Shown here one piece after another: positions 1-8,691 of a DNA stretch of 64,000 bases (its first letter is position 1; every line of letters starts with the position of its first letter). Source of the stretch: Psychrobacter glaciei (lineage in GTDB: Bacteria; Pseudomonadota; Gammaproteobacteria; Pseudomonadales; Moraxellaceae); contig NZ_BMZR01000001.1 of NCBI RefSeq assembly GCF_014652895.1, positions 434,001 to 498,000 on the forward strand, read 5' to 3'. A program made the position numbers and the translations under genes. Below the pieces are notes generated by a model. It was not told the origin of the DNA and did not search any database. It saw only the letters and a program-made list of their open reading frames with translations.

Positions 1-104
1 CCAAGCATTCTACAATATAAAAAAAGCCATGATAAAAGTTAAAAATCCAAAAAAGTCATGCTCAAGTAAGCGGTGATGAAGCCCGCTTGCAGCAACAGCA
101 ACAG

Positions 105-190
105 CAATGACAATGACAATGACAATGACAATGACAATGACAATGACAATGACAATGACAATGACAATGACAATGACAATGACAATGACA
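105..190. repeat. Hexanucleotide tandem repeat (CAATGA)n
   Basis: Fourteen perfect copies of CAATGA (105-188) are followed by a partial copy, and an AACAGC-like run (about 91-104) precedes them. The repeat opens Met-Thr and Leu-Ser dipeptide frames on the two strands, but neither has a convincing start, ribosome site or domain, so I treat it as non-coding. The rest of 1-313 holds no recognisable gene. Perfect hexamer runs can change length by replication slippage without shifting frame. Confidence 0.9.
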
Positions 191-313
191 AGATCAAATC
201 ATAACTCAAGCGTACTAGAGGCTCGATGTTGCTCATTAGGGTCTCTAGCATGGATCGTGGGTACACGAATCATTCACTATGCTCCAATAGATATAATTTG
301 AACAATCAAAAAA

Positions 314-1219
314 CTAATACCTATCCCAATAAGGATCATCACCGAAGCGTTCAGCGATAAGATTAATTAAATAACGGCAACGCTGAGATAAAAATCGATT
401 TTTTGGATAGACCGCATAGGCATTTAGTGTGGGCAGCTGGTACTGCTGCATGATAGGGACTAGCTCACCACTTGCTAAGGTTTGATAAGTAATAAAGGTT
501 GGCAAAAAGGCAATGCCTTGGCCTTTCACTGCCATCTCACGCAAAAAATCACCGTTGTTGACTTTTATTTTTGAGTTAACCTCTATCTCATGTTTTTTGC
601 CTTGCTCATCTATCAATTCTATCGTGCTAGATTTACTCAGACCATATTGCAAGATTTTATGCGTTGCCAACTCTTCTACCGTTTTTGGTGTGCCCATTTT
701 ATCCAGATATTCAGGACTGGCGCACAATGCATAACGAATGAGTGCGAGACGTTTGGCTTGGTAGCTAGAATCTTGCATCTCTCTGACACGAATGGCCAGC
801 TCAAATCCTTCTTCGACCAAATCCACATGTCGATCAGAAAAATCTAACTCAAAATTCAGATTAGGGTGTTGATTGGCATATTCATCAATAACGTCATTCA
901 GATGCATCAAGCCAAACGATAATGGCGCGGTCATTTTTAGCGTGCCCTCGATACGAGTCGGAGCACCACTCGTTTCTTCGTTGAGCGCGTCTACTTCACT
1001 CAGTATGTTGCCGACTTTTTGGTAATACTGCTCACCTGCTTGTGTTAAGTTCGATTGGCGCGTGGTGCGGCTAATGAGCTGACTGCCCAATCGTGTTTCT
1101 AATTCCTTTAGTCGACGGCTTACAGCTGATTTAGCGATGTTCAGTTGCTCTGCGGCTTTGGTAATGCTCCCTGCTTCGACAATGCGGACAAACATTGCCA
1201 TATCCTCTAGTTGTCCCAT
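314..1219 (-). CDS. LysR-family transcriptional regulator
   Basis: A 301-aa LysR-type regulator. The N-terminus carries the winged helix-turn-helix (roughly residues 15-60, with the AGSITKAAEQL and KSAVSRRLKELE segments). The rest is the periplasmic-binding-like effector domain typical of the CrgA/AaeR/DmlR group. I start at the ATG at 1219 because AAGGAG lies 8 nt upstream (1228-1233); the longer 319-aa reading has no such site. It is divergent from the broken doxX gene and the FMN reductase gene, the usual layout for a LysR protein controlling its neighbours. A role in sensing quinones or electrophiles is inferred from that context only. Confidence 0.9.
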   Translation of the reverse strand: MGQLEDMAMFVRIVEAGSITKAAEQLNIAKSAVSRRLKELETRLGSQLISRTTRQSNLTQAGEQYYQKVGNILSEVDALNEETSGAPTRIEGTLKMTAPLSFGLMHLNDVIDEYANQHPNLNFELDFSDRHVDLVEEGFELAIRVREMQDSSYQAKRLALIRYALCASPEYLDKMGTPKTVEELATHKILQYGLSKSSTIELIDEQGKKHEIEVNSKIKVNNGDFLREMAVKGQGIAFLPTFITYQTLASGELVPIMQQYQLPTLNAYAVYPKNRFLSQRCRYLINLIAERFGDDPYWDRY

Positions 1220-1367
1220 TTGAGCTACTCCTTGACTGTTCTTAAAAAAAGAACTTACATTTATAATTATCACGGTTTATCTATCTATAAGCAACGACTA
1301 CAATTACTGTGTTTCCTAATCAAATAAAAGCTATTTAAACAAACGTACTCATTACTGGAGCATCACT

Positions 1368-1760
1368 ATGGACAAATTACAACAGCTAAGCACGCCAATT
1401 GGCCGTCTATTTTTATCCATGATCTTTATTTTTTCAGGCTTTACCAAAATAACAGGTTACGCTGCTACCTAAGGTTATATGGAAGCAATGGGCGTCCCTG
1501 GAATGCTCTTACCTTTCGTTATTGCGCTTGAGTTATTTGGCGGTATCGCCATTCTACTTGGCTTTAAAGCGCGCCTGATAGCTGTGTTGTTTGTTGGTTT
1601 TAACATCGTATCGGCGCTTATTTTTCATCAATTCTGGATCGATGAATCACAAATGAATCCATTTATGAAAAACATTGCTATCGCTGGCGGCTTCTTAATG
1701 ATTTTTGTCCATGGCGCAGGTGCGTATTCAATTGAGAATAGTAAGACGCATAAAATTTAG
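1368..1760 (+). pseudogene. DoxX-family membrane protein with an in-frame stop
   Basis: The ATG at 1368 has a GGAG site (1357-1360) and opens a frame that is continuous to 1760 except for one TAA at 1470-1472 (codon 35). Around the stop the protein reads ITGYAAT-stop-GYMEAMGVPG; family members usually have Gln at that position, so a CAA-to-TAA change is the simplest explanation. The full frame would be 130 aa with the four membrane helices of DoxX, ending in a conserved-looking FMKNIAIAGGFL segment. A 93-aa remainder could only start at the ATG at 1479, which lacks a ribosome site and the first helix. Decay seems recent because no other lesion is visible; a sequencing error is possible. Confidence 0.85.
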
Positions 1761-1809
1761 TATAGTAAATGCTTCACTCATCAGGTTTTATCATCATTAA
1801 GGAGTTGCT

Positions 1810-2364
1810 ATGAGCGCATCCATCAATATTGCACTGATTATTGGGAGTTTACGCACAGAGTCCATCAATCGTAAATTTGCAGAATATATTGTGTCGCAGA
1901 TGCCTGACCGCGTGAATATCAAAGAAGTGGATATCGCAGACTTGCCGCTTTATAACCAAGATTATGATGATACAACGATTGATAGCTACGAGCGTGTACG
2001 TCAGCAATTAAAAGACGCTGATGCAGTATTGATTGTCACTCCAGAGCACAATCGTACAATGTCTGCGGCTTTAAAAAACGTCGTAGATATTGCTTCGCGT
2101 CCTTATAAAGAAAGTGTTTGGACACATAAGAAAGTTGCGGTAGTGACGGCCTCACCAGGTAGCTTTGGCGGTATCAATAGTGGACTTGATGTCAGAAAAA
2201 GTATGCAAATGCTTTCGGCACAAATGATGATTGATCCCGAAATTTATTTAAGTCGGGCAACTGACAGTTTAAATGAAGATGGCAGTGTCACTGAACTCAC
2301 ACAAAAATTCTTACAACGCTTCGCTTCTGATTTTGTAGACTTTGCAGGGAAACTGGGTGACTAA
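1810..2364 (+). CDS. NAD(P)H-dependent FMN reductase (ChrR/YieF-like)
   Basis: A 184-aa flavodoxin-fold protein. The N-terminal IIGSLRTESINRKFA segment matches the FMN phosphate-binding loop. TPEHNRTMSAALKNVVD (about residues 78-94) and VVTASPGSFGGINS (about 114-127) are the other flavin-pocket motifs of this family. Relatives reduce quinones, chromate or azo compounds in the cytoplasm with NAD(P)H. AAGGAG lies a few bases upstream of the ATG. It follows the broken doxX gene and overlaps the next gene by 8 nt, so it is probably co-transcribed with both. The actual substrate cannot be told from sequence. Confidence 0.88.
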   Translation: MSASINIALIIGSLRTESINRKFAEYIVSQMPDRVNIKEVDIADLPLYNQDYDDTTIDSYERVRQQLKDADAVLIVTPEHNRTMSAALKNVVDIASRPYKESVWTHKKVAVVTASPGSFGGINSGLDVRKSMQMLSAQMMIDPEIYLSRATDSLNEDGSVTELTQKFLQRFASDFVDFAGKLGD

Positions 2365-3127
2365 ATTAATCTCTAACGATCCTGACAACACCGCTATTCA
2401 TACCACTAACGATGATCAAGCAGTGTCACCACATTCAAAACCGCCGAGTTTTTGGCAGCGTTATCAAACGCCTGTACTATTAACCGTGGTGGGTGGGGCT
2501 ATTGATACTATTGGTTTTATCACCTTGTTTGGTTTTTTTACCGCGCATGTCACTGGTAACTTAGTGATGGCGGGTAGTGGATTGGTCAAAGGTGAGCAAG
2601 GTCTGTGGATTAAGCTTGCCGCTTTACCATTGTTTATTCTAACGGTCATGGTGACCAAGATATTTATTGATCATAGTAAAAACAAGCAGCTAACGCTGAG
2701 CCGTTTGTTTTTAGCAGAAGCTGTTTTTTTGATAGCCTTTATGATTGCTGGTCTTTACTACCAGCCTTTTGTGGATGCAGGGGACATCACTGTGGCAATA
2801 ACAGGGGGCTTGGGTTTGATTGCGTTGGCTATTCGTAATACAGCCAGCAAAACGGTGATTAAGCATATGAGTCCGACTGTGTTAATGACGGGTAATACCA
2901 CGCAACTGGGTATTAATCTGACCGATTATTTGATCAATCGTACCGCAGATAACGGTAAAAAACTGACGCACAGCTCAGCATTGGTTTTTAGCTTTCTAGT
3001 CGGGGCGTTACTGGGTGCACTTTTATATATTCAGCTAAATTTTTGGGCAGTCGGATTGTTTGTACTACCCGTACTGTATTTGTCAGTAATGGCACGTGAT
3101 AAAGCATTCTTGCAAAGTATCGCCTAG
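2357..3127 (+). CDS. DUF1275 (YoaK-like) membrane protein
   Basis: An inner-membrane protein of the YoaK/DUF1275 family with about six predicted helices. The family's GAIDTIGFITLFGFFTAHVTGNLV segment is present near residue 50 (stated only as its core, TAHVTGN), as is the later VLMTGNTTQLG motif. I prefer the GTG at 2357 because AGGGA lies 6 nt upstream and it overlaps the end of the reductase gene (translational coupling). A TTG at 2342 would add five residues. About 35 hydrophilic residues precede the first helix. The family's function is unknown. Being coupled to a flavin reductase hints at export or stress handling, but that is inference. Confidence 0.85.
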   Translation: MTKLISNDPDNTAIHTTNDDQAVSPHSKPPSFWQRYQTPVLLTVVGGAIDTIGFITLFGFFTAHVTGNLVMAGSGLVKGEQGLWIKLAALPLFILTVMVTKIFIDHSKNKQLTLSRLFLAEAVFLIAFMIAGLYYQPFVDAGDITVAITGGLGLIALAIRNTASKTVIKHMSPTVLMTGNTTQLGINLTDYLINRTADNGKKLTHSSALVFSFLVGALLGALLYIQLNFWAVGLFVLPVLYLSVMARDKAFLQSIA

Positions 3128-3230
3128 TATTTTCTAACGTAATGGAGCCTCGCATTACTATTCAGTAGTGTGGATTTTCAAGACTGATGTCTTGTGTCTT
3201 ACTATATCAACCTTTGACTTTTGACAATAA

Positions 3231-3264
3231 AAAAGCCCTATCTTGATGGATAGGGCATTTTTTA
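3231..3264. terminator. Bidirectional rho-independent terminator
   Basis: GCCCTATC (3236-3243) pairs with GATAGGGC (3250-3257). The stem is flanked by an A-run on the left and a T-run on the right, so it can serve both the DUF1275 gene and the converging GNAT gene. Confidence 0.85.
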
Positions 3265-3298
3265 TGTCATCTACATGGTTATCACTGATAAACATTGT

Positions 3299-3625
3299 TT
3301 AAGGCGTTGCTTTGTGAAATACCGAGTTGTCTTGATATTCTGGATGTTTGTCTATGTAGGCTTTGATATATGGGCAAATAGGTTTCACTCTCAGGTTTTT
3401 AGCTGCTGCATCATCTAGTATTGATTTAGCAAGATAACCTGCAATACCTCGTCCGCCAATCTCTTCGGGCACCTCAGTATGGGTATAAGCAATGCCATCT
3501 TCACCTTGACTGGTGGTAAAAAATTCATAATCTTCAAAGGCGATATGCCCATCAACGTGAATTTCAAAACGTTTCTGATCTGTATTATCTATTACATCAT
3601 AATTCAATAATGGTTTATCTGACAT
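3299..3625 (-). CDS. Small GNAT-fold acetyltransferase-like protein
   Basis: A 108-aa protein of the short GCN5-related group (Acetyltransf_CG, YjdJ-like). The conserved pattern is visible: YTHTEVPEEIGGRGIAGYL (about residues 47-65, including the acetyl-CoA-binding GRGIAG loop) and then KPICPYIKAYIDKHPEYQD near the C-terminus. Members are compact GNAT domains lacking the first strands of the fold, and the substrate is not known. It converges on the DUF1275 gene and shares its terminator. The ATG at 3625 is preceded by a weak AAGGAAG-like site. Confidence 0.85.
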   Translation of the reverse strand: MSDKPLLNYDVIDNTDQKRFEIHVDGHIAFEDYEFFTTSQGEDGIAYTHTEVPEEIGGRGIAGYLAKSILDDAAAKNLRVKPICPYIKAYIDKHPEYQDNSVFHKATP

Positions 3626-3851
3626 CGTTAAGCTTCCTTATATCGTAAATGTAATTAGGTATATAGAGCCATACCATGAATATGGTACGCCATATTAAGA
3701 GTTTTATTGTTCTAAAAATAAGAATAGTTATTTGCATTTACCGATGTGTATCTCTTCTTAAACAACAATTATAATCGTTCCATTGTTTAGACAAGTTCGT
3801 TAATAGTAAATTTTCAGACATGTTTAACTCCCCAATAACTAAGGATAAATT

Positions 3852-4565
3852 ATGAAAACTATCTATCATGCAGCAAACTCTCGTGGCGATGCAAACCATG
3901 GCTGGCTGAAAAGCAAACATACCTTCAGCTTTGCGAATTATCACAATCCAGAACGTATGGGATTTGGTGCGCTACGTGTTATTAACGATGATTTTGTTAT
4001 TGGTGGTCAAGGTTTTAGCAAGCACTCACATCGCGATATGGAAATTATCAGTATTCCACTATCGGGTAAGCTCGGTCATGGCGATAACATTGGTAACAAT
4101 GGCATTATCGAAACGGGTGAAATCCAAGTTATGTCAGCCGGTACAGGCATCACTCATAGTGAGATGAATGGCGATGACAAAGAGGATGTAAAGTTCTTAC
4201 AGATTTGGGTCATTCCAAACAAAATGAACGTAGCGCCTCGTTATCAGCAAGTACGCATGGATGACATCATGCAACCAAATAAGTTCAATCAAGTATTGTC
4301 ACCAAACGCTGACGATGCTGGCGTCTGGATTCATCAAAACGCATGGTTCAGTATGGGTGACTTTGAGCAAGGAGTCACTCAAAACTATACGCTAAATGAT
4401 GCGAACAATGGCGTGTACGTTTTCGTGATTGAAGGTAGTGTGACCATTAACAATAACGTGTTAAATACGCGTGACGGTCTAGGTGTCTGGGATACTAAAA
4501 GCATGACTATGGACGTTCTAGAGAACTCAAAAGTATTAATCATGGAAGTACCTATGACTTTTTAA
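3852..4565 (+). CDS. Pirin-family protein (YhhW-type, bicupin)
   Basis: A 237-aa pirin with the N-terminal GWLKSKHTFSFANYH signature. The metal-ligand set is visible in the N-terminal cupin: KHSHRDMEI (two His) followed by SAGTGITHSEMNG (His and Glu). In E. coli YhhW these residues hold the metal, and that protein degrades quercetin. It heads a same-strand run pirin, pirin, nitroreductase, with 55 and 62 nt between genes and a ribosome site before each. The 226-bp upstream gap contains an ACCAT/ATGGT inverted repeat near 3674-3688 that could be an operator. A redox-stress role for the cluster is inferred. Confidence 0.92.
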   Translation: MKTIYHAANSRGDANHGWLKSKHTFSFANYHNPERMGFGALRVINDDFVIGGQGFSKHSHRDMEIISIPLSGKLGHGDNIGNNGIIETGEIQVMSAGTGITHSEMNGDDKEDVKFLQIWVIPNKMNVAPRYQQVRMDDIMQPNKFNQVLSPNADDAGVWIHQNAWFSMGDFEQGVTQNYTLNDANNGVYVFVIEGSVTINNNVLNTRDGLGVWDTKSMTMDVLENSKVLIMEVPMTF

Positions 4566-4620
4566 TACTTTTCTACGCTCATTATTTGTGAAAATAAAGT
4601 ATCAAAAAAGGAGTTAGTTC

Positions 4621-5559
4621 ATGAGTATTCAAACGTTAGAGCCAAGATTGGCTGATGTCGGCGGTATTCCAATTGCGCGTTTATTACCTAACAAAGGCAA
4701 AAAGCCTATCGGTGCGTGGTGCTTTTTAGATCATGCAGGTCCTGCTGATTTTGACCAAGATGACGCAGGTATGCAGGTTGGTCGCCATCCGCATACCAAT
4801 TTGCAAACTTTTAGCTGGATGTTAAATGGCGAAGTGCTACACAAAGACAGTTTAGGTAACGCACAAGTCATTACCAAAAACCAAGTCAATGTCATGACCG
4901 CAGGTACGGGTTTGAACCAAGGTATCAGTCATACTGAACAAAGTGTCTTTCCAGATACGGGCGGTTCGAAAGATGCAGCACGTGGTATCAGTATGGTGCA
5001 GCTATGGATTGCACTGCCCACTGACCAGAAGATTGAGCGCAGTTTTCATCACTATCCTGAGCTACCAACGTGGAGCGAGGGCAATGCAGAGATGGTTCTG
5101 ACGACAGGTAGTTATACCAATGTATTGGGTGAAATGTTTGAAGCACCTACCATCCAATACTCAAAGCTGGTCGGTATAGATGTGTACTTCAAGCAAGATG
5201 GCGAAGCGACATTGAGTCTAGAGTCAGGCTTTGAGTACGGTATCTTAGTTTCAGAAGGGCAGATAGAGTCTGAAGGCAAGGTCTGTCAGCAAGATCAATT
5301 ATTCCGTTTTCATGATAGCGATGTCGCCAATAGCAAAAGTATTAAACTGGCTGCCAAAAAGGGGACACGTATCATGTTCATCGGCGGCGAACCGCTTAAT
5401 AACCCAGTGCTACTGTGGTGGAACTTCGTTGCTGATAACAAAGCAGAGATTGAGCAATCTATTATTGATTGGAATAATGGCCATGAGCGTTTCGGTAATG
5501 TCGACTCTGATATGAAGCGTTTGCCTGCGCCTGAACTACCTAAAGGTTTCAAAGGCTAA
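4621..5559 (+). CDS. Pirin-family protein (second paralogue)
   Basis: A 312-aa pirin, longer than its neighbour and from a different subgroup. Metal ligands are visible in VGRHPHTNLQTFSW (two His) and AGTGLNQGISHTEQS (His and Glu); the C-terminal cupin contains LFIGGEPLNNPVLLWWNFV-like residues (core GGEPLNNP). AAGGAG lies about 7 nt before the ATG. Its place between another pirin and a nitroreductase suggests one transcription unit. Pirins of this type are often annotated as quercetin dioxygenase-like, but activity varies widely between members. Confidence 0.92.
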   Translation: MSIQTLEPRLADVGGIPIARLLPNKGKKPIGAWCFLDHAGPADFDQDDAGMQVGRHPHTNLQTFSWMLNGEVLHKDSLGNAQVITKNQVNVMTAGTGLNQGISHTEQSVFPDTGGSKDAARGISMVQLWIALPTDQKIERSFHHYPELPTWSEGNAEMVLTTGSYTNVLGEMFEAPTIQYSKLVGIDVYFKQDGEATLSLESGFEYGILVSEGQIESEGKVCQQDQLFRFHDSDVANSKSIKLAAKKGTRIMFIGGEPLNNPVLLWWNFVADNKAEIEQSIIDWNNGHERFGNVDSDMKRLPAPELPKGFKG

Positions 5560-5621
5560 TTATTATCTGTTTTGATACCTTATATCTAACCTTAACTCAT
5601 ACAAAACCACTGGAGAAAATC

Positions 5622-6230
5622 ATGTCAAACTTACAAGATTTACAGCAATTAGCTGAGAAACGCCGTTCAATTTATGCGCTAAGCAATCAATTACCAGTAT
5701 CGAATGATGACGTAGTGAAATTGGTTGAACATGCTATTTTGCACACGCCATCAGCGTTTAATTCACAGTCAGCTCGTATCGTTGTGTTGTTTGGTGATGA
5801 GCATAACAAGCTTTGGAATATGACCGAAGAGATGCTAAGAGCTATCGTTGGTGATGAAGAGAAATTTAAAGGAACAAGAGACAAAATCGCTGGCTTTAAA
5901 GCAGGTGCAGGAACCGTCTTATTTTTTGAAGACAAAGGTGTTGTAAGAAATATGCAAGAAGCCGCGCCCTTATATGCCGATAAATTCCCCATTTGGTCGC
6001 ATCAAACCAGTGCTATGCATCAGTATGTGATCTGGACAGCATTGGCTAGTCTAGATATCGGTGCAAACTTACAACATTATAATCCAGTCATTGATCAAAA
6101 AGTCGCTGAGGAGTGGAGTATTTCTGAAGATTGGGAGCTTAATGCGCAAATGGTGTTTGGTGCAATCGAGCAGCCAGCAGGTGATAAAGCGTTCAAGCCT
6201 GTTGAAGAACGTATGAAAGTATTTGGCTAA
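5622..6230 (+). CDS. Nitroreductase-family FMN oxidoreductase
   Basis: A 202-aa nitroreductase-fold protein. The N-terminal EKRRSIYALSNQLP segment supplies the family's FMN phosphate-contacting Arg, and AILHTPSAFNSQSARIVVLFG is the characteristic second element (core TPSAFNSQ). It belongs to the HBN1/YdgI-like branch rather than NfsB. Relatives reduce nitro compounds or quinones with NAD(P)H in the cytosol. A GGAG site precedes the ATG and a strong terminator follows, so it is the last gene of the pirin cluster. The chromosome-to-island transition starts immediately after that terminator. Confidence 0.9.
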   Translation: MSNLQDLQQLAEKRRSIYALSNQLPVSNDDVVKLVEHAILHTPSAFNSQSARIVVLFGDEHNKLWNMTEEMLRAIVGDEEKFKGTRDKIAGFKAGAGTVLFFEDKGVVRNMQEAAPLYADKFPIWSHQTSAMHQYVIWTALASLDIGANLQHYNPVIDQKVAEEWSISEDWELNAQMVFGAIEQPAGDKAFKPVEERMKVFG

Positions 6231-6256
6231 TAAGTTTTAGCGTTAAAGACCATATA

Positions 6257-6306
6257 ACCAATGAAACTGCCATGATATGTTCATAGCGGTTTCATTGGTT
6301 TTTTTA
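6257..6306 (+). terminator. Rho-independent terminator after the nitroreductase gene
   Basis: AACCAATGAAAC (6257-6268) pairs with GTTTCATTGGTT (6289-6300), followed by a T-run. The 12-bp stem is perfect. The recognisable integrase fragment of the left island flank begins only 16 bp farther on. Confidence 0.9.
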
Positions 6307-6436
6307 TAATTATAAACTGGATAGGACGTACCATTAAGAATAGCTTAGGATGAATCTTGATAAGAAAGAAGTAATTCTTATCTTCAGGCTTATGGCTGCT
6401 GATACTTCGGTCTGAACTGATCGCTTTTCTTTCCAT
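6281..6436 (-). pseudogene. Integrase 5' fragment (remnant of an older element)
   Basis: From the ATG at 6436 the frame reads MERKAISSDRSISSHKPEDK and continues with PKLFLMVRP, closely matching the first 38 residues of the intact integrase that starts at 27942. Homology stops at about 6322. The frame then runs into unrelated sequence and the nitroreductase terminator, ending at a TGA at 6281-6283 (51 aa in all). It has several substitutions relative to the intact copy, so it is a diverged relative and not a fresh duplicate. It cannot encode a recombinase. Confidence 0.88.
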
Positions 6437-6606
6437 ATCCTAGATCTCCATAAGTACACTCAAAACTCGGTATACTCAAAGTGCATGGATTAGGATAGAT
6501 AGAGCATGACAGTATGGAACGCCAGACACAACAAAGCCCCTGATATCAGGGGCTTTAGCTGTTCTATAAGATAGTATAGGACTATGTAATGGTACCCGGA
6601 GCCGGA
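6322..6606. repeat. Left copy of the island-end repeat (integrase start, terminator, att)
   Basis: This segment is a diverged direct repeat of 27828-28123. It contains in order the integrase start fragment, the intergenic leader, a palindromic terminator (6533-6556) and the last 17 bases of tRNA-Leu (6590-6606). From 6533 to 6606 the two copies are identical over 74 bp; farther left they differ by scattered substitutions and a 12-bp deletion near 6473. Identity to the tRNA stops at 6606, which marks the island's far attachment site. No gene is visible from 6607 to 6759. Confidence 0.9.
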
Positions 6607-6759
6607 ACCAGTATTGATATTTAACTTGTTGATATATATGGGTAAATATTTTTTATTATAAATTAGTACACTTGTAGGTATACTTAAGATTTGGTTTTCA
6701 ATTTTATAGTAATTTCGTAATACAAATCTCACAATTCCTTACCAGTACTGAGCTGCTAC

Positions 6760-8250
6760 TTAGTTTATATATGTTTTTCCAGTCTTTTGTCTTATCAGTT
6801 CAGCGTTTACCAAAAAAGGATCATCATCAGCCATGTTATCATCAATGTTGTGAAGAGTCTTAGCTGAAGCTAAATTACTGTCAATAGCCTGTAGTTTCGT
6901 TGTTGGATCATTGGTTTCCATCGTAGAAATGTTTGGAGGTGGAATAATATCTTCATGACGATTGATTGCCTCATCCATTGAGTTTTCAGTAGCAGTATCG
7001 TCAGCGTTATCCAAACTCACAGTCTTATCATCAGATTGGTTCTGTTCAGCATTCACGACTGGCTCAGCATTAATAATGCAAACAGAATCTTCAATATCTG
7101 GTGGTAAGTCTAACGCTTTAACCTGAACGTTTATATTTATTATATCGTTGCCCTCACAATCGACTAGTAGAGATTCATGAGTATTATTTTGAACTTGTAG
7201 AGTTTGCTCAGTTTCAAAAAGACTAAGATGGGGTTTCTCATAGTATCCAAGGCAGCTATAATTTTTTGTATTATAAACTGTAGAGGTAGCTTTAAATGCT
7301 TGTTCTTTTAATATTTGTTTATTGATATATACGCCTTTTGAGGTTTTTGTAGTGGGGTTATTGAGCTTAATATTAGAATCGATATCCTTTAGAGTCTTTA
7401 ATCTTGATTTTTGTTTTTGCCATGTATTTTTCATGGTTCTTATAAATTTAGTTCTTGTTTCAAAGGTATAGTGATTTAAGGGTACGGGGCTAGAGATAGT
7501 AGTAGAGTTGAGGAAAGTAAAACCCATGTAATCAAACGAAGCTAAGATATGATTGTATCGACTAGCAGTTTCATCGATATCAAAATAAATATAATCACTT
7601 GCACCAAGATAAGTATTTAAAATGTTGTTTTTACTTCTCTTATTCAGCATATATCTATACGCCCAATCAATTTGTTTTCTATCCTTTCTATCTAACCATT
7701 CAAGTTCATTATCTCTAATCTTACTTAGAATAAAAATATCTCTAAGTCTATTCAGCACAGCTATTTTTTGATGAATTGTATACTCTAATTGGTAATCCTT
7801 AGGGTCTATTATTTTTCTAGAGAAATAGTAAATATTCTTCGAATAGGTTATATCGTGATTGGCTGTCATTATCTCTTCACGAGTAGTTATATATTTTATT
7901 TTATAATCAGACGATCTTAATGCCATTACAAACCACAATGTTGCTCTATCTTTTCCATGAAGCCAGCTAATATGACTCTGTGGAATTATAATAGCAGACA
8001 TCTCAACTAGCAACTTGTCGACTCTAATAGGTGAGTACCTTCTTATTTCTAAAATAGTAACCAGTTTTTTCTTGCAATTCCTATCATCCTTTACTAAAAA
8101 AACTTTTTCTATCGGTTTCATTTGATTTAAGTAATATAAACACCAATATGATTCATGAGCCGTTAGTTGGTTTACTTTGCTTGTTATGTATTCTTTATTA
8201 AAGGTATTTTTATTTAATTGAGGTTCTTCCATAATAAAAATTACATCCAT
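6760..8250 (-). CDS. Unknown island protein with acidic C-terminal tail
   Basis: A protein of about 496 aa that I do not recognise. The N-terminal two thirds are basic and aromatic-rich (for example ESYWCLYYLNQMKPIEKVFL and WLHGKDRATLWFVMALR) and look like a globular alpha/beta domain. From about residue 390 the chain becomes acidic and low-complexity, which suggests a disordered tail. No signal peptide or membrane segment is seen. The ATG at 8250 is chosen because the longer frame begins with a TTG at 8328; 8232 is also possible, and none has a good ribosome site. It is divergent from the HUH-type gene, sharing a 440-bp control region. Partnership with that replication protein is inference. 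Confidence 0.7.
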   Translation of the reverse strand: MDVIFIMEEPQLNKNTFNKEYITSKVNQLTAHESYWCLYYLNQMKPIEKVFLVKDDRNCKKKLVTILEIRRYSPIRVDKLLVEMSAIIIPQSHISWLHGKDRATLWFVMALRSSDYKIKYITTREEIMTANHDITYSKNIYYFSRKIIDPKDYQLEYTIHQKIAVLNRLRDIFILSKIRDNELEWLDRKDRKQIDWAYRYMLNKRSKNNILNTYLGASDYIYFDIDETASRYNHILASFDYMGFTFLNSTTISSPVPLNHYTFETRTKFIRTMKNTWQKQKSRLKTLKDIDSNIKLNNPTTKTSKGVYINKQILKEQAFKATSTVYNTKNYSCLGYYEKPHLSLFETEQTLQVQNNTHESLLVDCEGNDIININVQVKALDLPPDIEDSVCIINAEPVVNAEQNQSDDKTVSLDNADDTATENSMDEAINRHEDIIPPPNISTMETNDPTTKLQAIDSNLASAKTLHNIDDNMADDDPFLVNAELIRQKTGKTYIN

Positions 8251-8495
8251 GATTAAAGTATATAAGGATCGAAATTTACCTAGTTCTACGTAGTCAAAAT
8301 CAATAAAATAAGCTCTATTATATCGCAAAAAATGGTCATTATATGCTGTATTTTTGGTCAGAATATTGTCAGAGAATATGGTCGCTACACCTTTACGTTA
8401 TAGATGCTGTACGGGGATTTCTATGCCAAATTAACTTCATTATAACTCTAACTCCATTCGAACCACTTCCTTATACTAAAGGGTAGCTCATGATC

Positions 8496-8623
8496 GGATT
8501 TAGCTAAATCCTTAGCTCTGCTTAGGATATAGTCTACTTCAATACCATGTTACAGATCGGGTATATATATTATTAATATACACACTAGATATGTTTTTCT
8601 AAACTGAGAGCTACTCTCTCAGT
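8496..8623. other. Inverted repeats in the divergent intergenic region (possible origin or operators)
   Basis: The gap between the divergent unknown gene and the HUH-type gene (about 8251-8691) has three palindromic features. One is a perfect 16-bp palindrome GGATTTAGCTAAATCC (8496-8511). Another is an AT-rich GTATATATA...AATATAC element near 8559-8583. The third is a hairpin with an 8-bp stem, ACTGAGAG (8603-8610) and CTCTCAGT (8616-8623). Rolling-circle initiators often act at hairpins near their own gene, so an origin is plausible but not shown. Confidence 0.45.
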
Positions 8624-8691
8624 AATTATAATTATAAAATTACTAAATCTTATTAACTTATGAATACAAATTTATAAGGATGATAATCACG

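Noticed and set aside
39..301. Leu-Ser and Met-Thr dipeptide frames over the hexamer repeat
   Set aside because: They are produced by the tandem repeat itself; no ribosome site or domain supports translation.
3738..3944. A 68-aa minus frame overlapping the first pirin gene
   Set aside because: It lies largely antisense to a strongly supported gene and its leader, with no domain.
6490..6732. An 80-aa minus frame over the left att site
   Set aside because: It runs through the terminator palindrome and the tRNA-derived att sequence and has no ribosome site.
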